A program made the translations under genes and the position numbers. From Bacteroides congonensis (GTDB lineage Bacteria > Bacteroidota > Bacteroidia > Bacteroidales > Bacteroidaceae), in NCBI RefSeq assembly GCF_900130125.1, contig NZ_FQXY01000008.1, forward strand, positions 636,301-700,300: 64,000 nt of DNA, read 5' to 3'. The notes under the pieces are model-generated. The model was not told the DNA's origin, searched no databases, and saw only the letters and a program-made list of their open reading frames with translations. This document shows, in pieces, positions 61,220 through 64,000 of the stretch (position 1 is the first letter of the stretch; the number at the start of each line of letters is the position of its first letter).

Positions 61220-62407
61220 TTAATCGTTGTCTTCCTCGCAATGGATTGTCACTTCGTCTATCCATAATGTACTTCCTACTGAACCCTTGAAAGCTGCTCC
61301 TTCCACACTGGAAGAGAATACGATGGCAAGTTTATATTTGCCGGCAGCAAGCATGTTGTCATTGATTGTTTTGTTATTTTGAAGTACAAACGGTAAATCG
61401 AAAGAAGTCCATTCGTTTGTTTCTTTCACGTCCTCTGATTTGATTCTTGCAAGAGATACTATTTTAGGAGAATTCAAAGAGTTGTAACCGTCCAGGAAAT
61501 CCTCAACATTGTCTGCTTCATATAAAACAGCATATATATCACCCTTATCTTTACCATTCATGCTGGCATCTATGAAAAAGTTTTTCTTTCCATCCGATCC
61601 CAAAGTATAGGAAGTATAATCAGTTCCCGGTTTGAACTTATAATATCCTGAAAGCCGTGTAGGATGCTTGTAGAAAGGGAAACCGAATTTGGTAGCCTTC
61701 ATTGCGTCTTTCAATGCGTTGCCGACTTCAAATGAACCGATGAAGAGATTTCCTGCAGCAATAGGCATACTCACCCCTGCACCGAAACTTCCGGTACTTT
61801 TAGTTTCCAGTTTTGCACCCTTACCTATATATCCTTGTGACTGTATAGTTATATAATCCAGTGGAGATCTCGCCATACCGGTGAGGTTGAAACCGGGATT
61901 ACCACTTGCCCATTGGAGCATTTCCGCCTTTTGCAGATTGAATTCATAGAATATATGGTACTTGTTATTACCGTCTTCTATATTTTCAAAATGATACTCC
62001 GTAGGAAGTTCCGACTTGATAACAGTAATCATATAAACGGCTTCCGTAGTGCGGCTCTCGGATGTCACTCTGAACTTACGCTGGTATTGCTCCAATGTCT
62101 GTTCCGAAGTAACGGGAACTTTTGAATTTGAAAAGTCATATTTAGGAGCATGATCGTTTGCCGCTGCGTCGACAGGTTCTATGTCGGCTCCCTCAGGCAG
62201 TTCGAACTGGATTTCCAATGTTGATAAATCTGTGGCTTTTGATACGTAAATCGATACTGTCTTACTGTAAGTATTGATAGTAGATAATTGGATATTACTA
62301 CCGTTGCATCCATCTATGGCAGCTTCAACGTTTAAACCTTCGTCTTGAATGCAGGAAGTTATTGCCAGACACATTATCATTCCGGCGAATACATTTTTTA
62401 GTTTCAT
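61220..62407 (-). CDS. PCMD-domain surface lipoprotein 6
   Basis: A 395-residue lipoprotein (LAITSC, Cys19; IQDEG follows). The N-terminus (about 20-140) is a DUF-like beta domain with TVSIYVSKATDLSTLEIQFELPEG...TTEAVYMITVIKSE, similar in style to the DUF5018-like part of lipoprotein 5. A PCMD domain follows (about 145-395): PIAAGNLFIGSFEVG, FGFPFYKHPTRLSGYYKF, and the ending LAIVFSSSVEGAAFKGS..LWIDEVTIHCEEDND. First gene of the two-gene minus-strand unit with a TATCTTTG box at 62441-62448. Confidence 0.82.
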   Translation of the reverse strand: MKLKNVFAGMIMCLAITSCIQDEGLNVEAAIDGCNGSNIQLSTINTYSKTVSIYVSKATDLSTLEIQFELPEGADIEPVDAAANDHAPKYDFSNSKVPVTSEQTLEQYQRKFRVTSESRTTEAVYMITVIKSELPTEYHFENIEDGNNKYHIFYEFNLQKAEMLQWASGNPGFNLTGMARSPLDYITIQSQGYIGKGAKLETKSTGSFGAGVSMPIAAGNLFIGSFEVGNALKDAMKATKFGFPFYKHPTRLSGYYKFKPGTDYTSYTLGSDGKKNFFIDASMNGKDKGDIYAVLYEADNVEDFLDGYNSLNSPKIVSLARIKSEDVKETNEWTSFDLPFVLQNNKTINDNMLAAGKYKLAIVFSSSVEGAAFKGSVGSTLWIDEVTIHCEEDND

Positions 62408-62440
62408 CTATTGTTATGAGTTAAGGGATTATATAAGTTA

Positions 62441-62448
62441 CAAAGATA
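62441..62448 (-). promoter_or_regulatory. Putative -7 box of the lipoprotein 6-barrel unit
   Basis: TATCTTTG on the minus strand, 34 bases before the ATG at 62407. Confidence 0.55.
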
Positions 62449-62523
62449 GCTATAAGCGTTGACGCCAATTTTTGTAGAATGTTAAAAGAGGGAGCATAAC
62501 TGTCGGGAATGTAATACAAAAAA

Positions 62524-62558
62524 AGACTCCCGCTCTTCCTTCCGGAAGGTGGGAGTCT
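62524..62558 (-). terminator. Terminator of glutamate dehydrogenase 2
   Basis: AAGACTCCC and GGGAGTCTT with an inner CTTCC/GGAAG pairing; the minus strand continues into TTTTTTTG. It is 33 bases after the stop. Confidence 0.87.
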
Positions 62559-62590
62559 TAAACTATAGCTTACTATATCTTATAAGCTGA

Positions 62591-63925
62591 TTATACGATA
62601 CCTTGTGCCATCATAGCTTTGGCAACCTTCATGAATCCTGCTACGTTAGCACCTTTCACATAGTTTACATATCCGTCTGCTTCAGTACCATACTGAACAC
62701 AAGCTTCGTGGATATTCTTCATGATGCTCTTCAGCTTTTCATCTACTTCTTCAGCGCTCCAGCTCAGTTTGATAGAGTTTTGAGTCATTTCAAGACCTGA
62801 TACTGATACACCACCGGCATTGGCTGCTTTACCCGGAGCGTAAAGAATCTTAGCATCCTGGAATACTTTGATAGCTTCCGGAGTAGAAGGCATGTTTGCA
62901 CCTTCAGATACGGCAATCACTCCGTTAGCAACCAATTTCTTAGCGTCGTCGCCGTTCAATTCGTTCTGAGTGGCAGAAGGCAGGGCAATATCTGCTTTTT
63001 CGCCCCAAGGACGAGCTCCTTCTACATATTTGCAACCATATTTATCTGCGTATTCACGGATACGGCCACGGTACAGGTTCTTCAGTTCCATGATGTAATC
63101 CAGTTTTTCGCGGTCAATACCGTCCGGGTCGAAGATGTAACCGTCAGAATCCGACATTGTCAGAACTTTACCACCGAGTTCGAGAACTTTTTCCGCAGTA
63201 TATTGGGCAACATTACCCGAACCGGAGATCAAACAGGATTTACCTTTCAAGTCAGTTCCTTTAGTTTTCAGCATTTCCATCAAGAAATAGATGTTACCAT
63301 AACCGGTAGCTTCCGGACGAATCAGTGAACCACCGAATTCGCGGCCTTTACCAGTGAATGTTCCGGTGAATTCGTGAGCCAGTTTCTTGTACATACCGAA
63401 CATGAAACCTACTTCACGACCGCCAACACCGATGTCACCTGCCGGAACGTCAGTTTCAGGGCCGATGTGGCGCCACAGTTCCAACATGAAAGATTGAACG
63501 AAACGCATTACTTCCATATTTGACTTTCCACGGGGAGAGAAGTCGGAACCACCTTTACCACCACCCATCGGCAGAGTAGTCAGTGAGTTTTTGAATGTTT
63601 GTTCAAAGGCAAGGAACTTCAAGATAGAAAGGTTCACAGATGCATGGAAACGGATACCGCCTTTGTATGGGCCAATCGCGTTGTTATGCTGAACACGGTA
63701 ACCCATGTTCGTCTGAATGTTACCTTTGTCATCCATCCAAGTCACGCGGAACTGATATACTCTATCAGGAATACACAAACGTTCGATTAAGTTCACTTTG
63801 TCGAACTCCGGGTGTTTGTTGTATTCTTCTTCAATAGTAGAAAGAACTTCTTCTACTGCTTGATGATACTCCGGTTCATTGGGAAATCTTCTTTTCAGAT
63901 CGTCTAATACCTTTGCTGCATTCAT
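62591..63925 (-). CDS. NAD(P)-specific glutamate dehydrogenase, copy 2
   Basis: A 444-residue hexameric GDH of family I, clearly paralogous to the enzyme at 39134. Catalytic signature LPMGGGKGGSDFSPRGKSN, PAGDIGVGGREVGFMFGMYK and the C-terminal KGANVAGFMKVAKAMMAQG are intact. The nucleotide loop reads ISGSGNVAQYTAEKVLELGG. Differences from copy 1 cluster in the coenzyme-binding half (SEGANMPSTPEAI here, GEISNMGCTPEAI there), so different regulation or coenzyme preference is possible. Single gene with own promoter box (63986-63993) and terminator. Symbol left empty because the paralogue names cannot be assigned from sequence alone. Confidence 0.93.
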   Translation of the reverse strand: MNAAKVLDDLKRRFPNEPEYHQAVEEVLSTIEEEYNKHPEFDKVNLIERLCIPDRVYQFRVTWMDDKGNIQTNMGYRVQHNNAIGPYKGGIRFHASVNLSILKFLAFEQTFKNSLTTLPMGGGKGGSDFSPRGKSNMEVMRFVQSFMLELWRHIGPETDVPAGDIGVGGREVGFMFGMYKKLAHEFTGTFTGKGREFGGSLIRPEATGYGNIYFLMEMLKTKGTDLKGKSCLISGSGNVAQYTAEKVLELGGKVLTMSDSDGYIFDPDGIDREKLDYIMELKNLYRGRIREYADKYGCKYVEGARPWGEKADIALPSATQNELNGDDAKKLVANGVIAVSEGANMPSTPEAIKVFQDAKILYAPGKAANAGGVSVSGLEMTQNSIKLSWSAEEVDEKLKSIMKNIHEACVQYGTEADGYVNYVKGANVAGFMKVAKAMMAQGIV

Positions 63926-63985
63926 AATCTTTTTTTCTTTTATAGGTTGTTTAAAATTCGATTATCTATTTCTCTTATGCGGTTG

Positions 63986-63993
63986 CAAAAGTA
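63986..63993 (-). promoter_or_regulatory. Putative -7 box of glutamate dehydrogenase 2
   Basis: TACTTTTG on the minus strand, about 60 bases before the ATG. The -33 region would lie at or past the window edge. Confidence 0.45.
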
Positions 63994-64000
63994 AAGATAA

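Overview
The window is a single contiguous chromosomal segment of a gut Bacteroides (Bacteroidales). Evidence: promoter boxes of the TTTG / TAnnTTTG type rather than sigma-70 boxes, many short N-terminal lipoboxes followed by acidic residues, serine-type sulfatases, DUF4493/PCMD lipoproteins, DUF3857 transglutaminase-like proteins and a 'smalltalk'-type micro-protein. I cannot resolve the species. No integrase, transposase, CRISPR array, rRNA or tRNA was found.

Layout. (1) 1-4.5 kb, + strand: housekeeping envelope/ribosome/isoprenoid run murA(end)-rimM-M23 peptidase-dxr-rseP. (2) 4.6-9.3 kb, - strand: a 14-helix MFS exporter and the anaerobic ribonucleotide reductase pair nrdD-nrdG, preceded by a cobalamin riboswitch. 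(3) 9.7-22.6 kb: accessory island. It carries two exported RHS/YD-repeat giants, the second ending in an AHH-type nuclease toxin domain and followed by an Imm11/DUF1629-like immunity gene. Directly upstream lies a cassette of DUF3987-like protein, DUF4248 protein, HU-like protein, T7-lysozyme-type amidase and a one-helix micro-protein that resembles a domesticated phage replication/lysis module. (4) 22.7-34.3 kb: rpiA, a probable small RNA, a TrhA/hemolysin III family protein, two DUF3857 proteins (one with a lost catalytic centre), ddh, ruvA, a DUF3843-like gene, a 45-residue lysine-rich protein, a lipoprotein and cca. (5) 34.4-46 kb: two orphan serine-type sulfatases, an M24 aminopeptidase P, glutamate dehydrogenase 1, prolyl oligopeptidase and a receiver/PPDK-N fusion protein. 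(6) 46.2-62.4 kb: a surface-protein region with five PCMD-type lipoproteins, three DUF4493 domains, two calycin-like lipoproteins and three small outer-membrane barrels in three transcription units around an AraC regulator. (7) 62.6-63.9 kb: a second glutamate dehydrogenase.

How it works together. The conserved blocks serve wall synthesis, envelope proteolysis, DNA repair, tRNA maturation and nitrogen assimilation. The two accessory blocks are the interesting parts: an RHS nuclease toxin island coupled to a lysis-like cassette, and a large PCMD/DUF4493 surface-lipoprotein system with its own regulator, candidate shared operators and an unusual 22-bp-phased palindrome array in its intergenic region. 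Non-coding signals of note are the B12 riboswitch on nrdDG, a consensus-promoter small RNA at 23.7 kb, a 29-bp perfect inverted repeat at 34.3 kb and three copies of a dispersed GGCACGGATTACACGG palindromic element.
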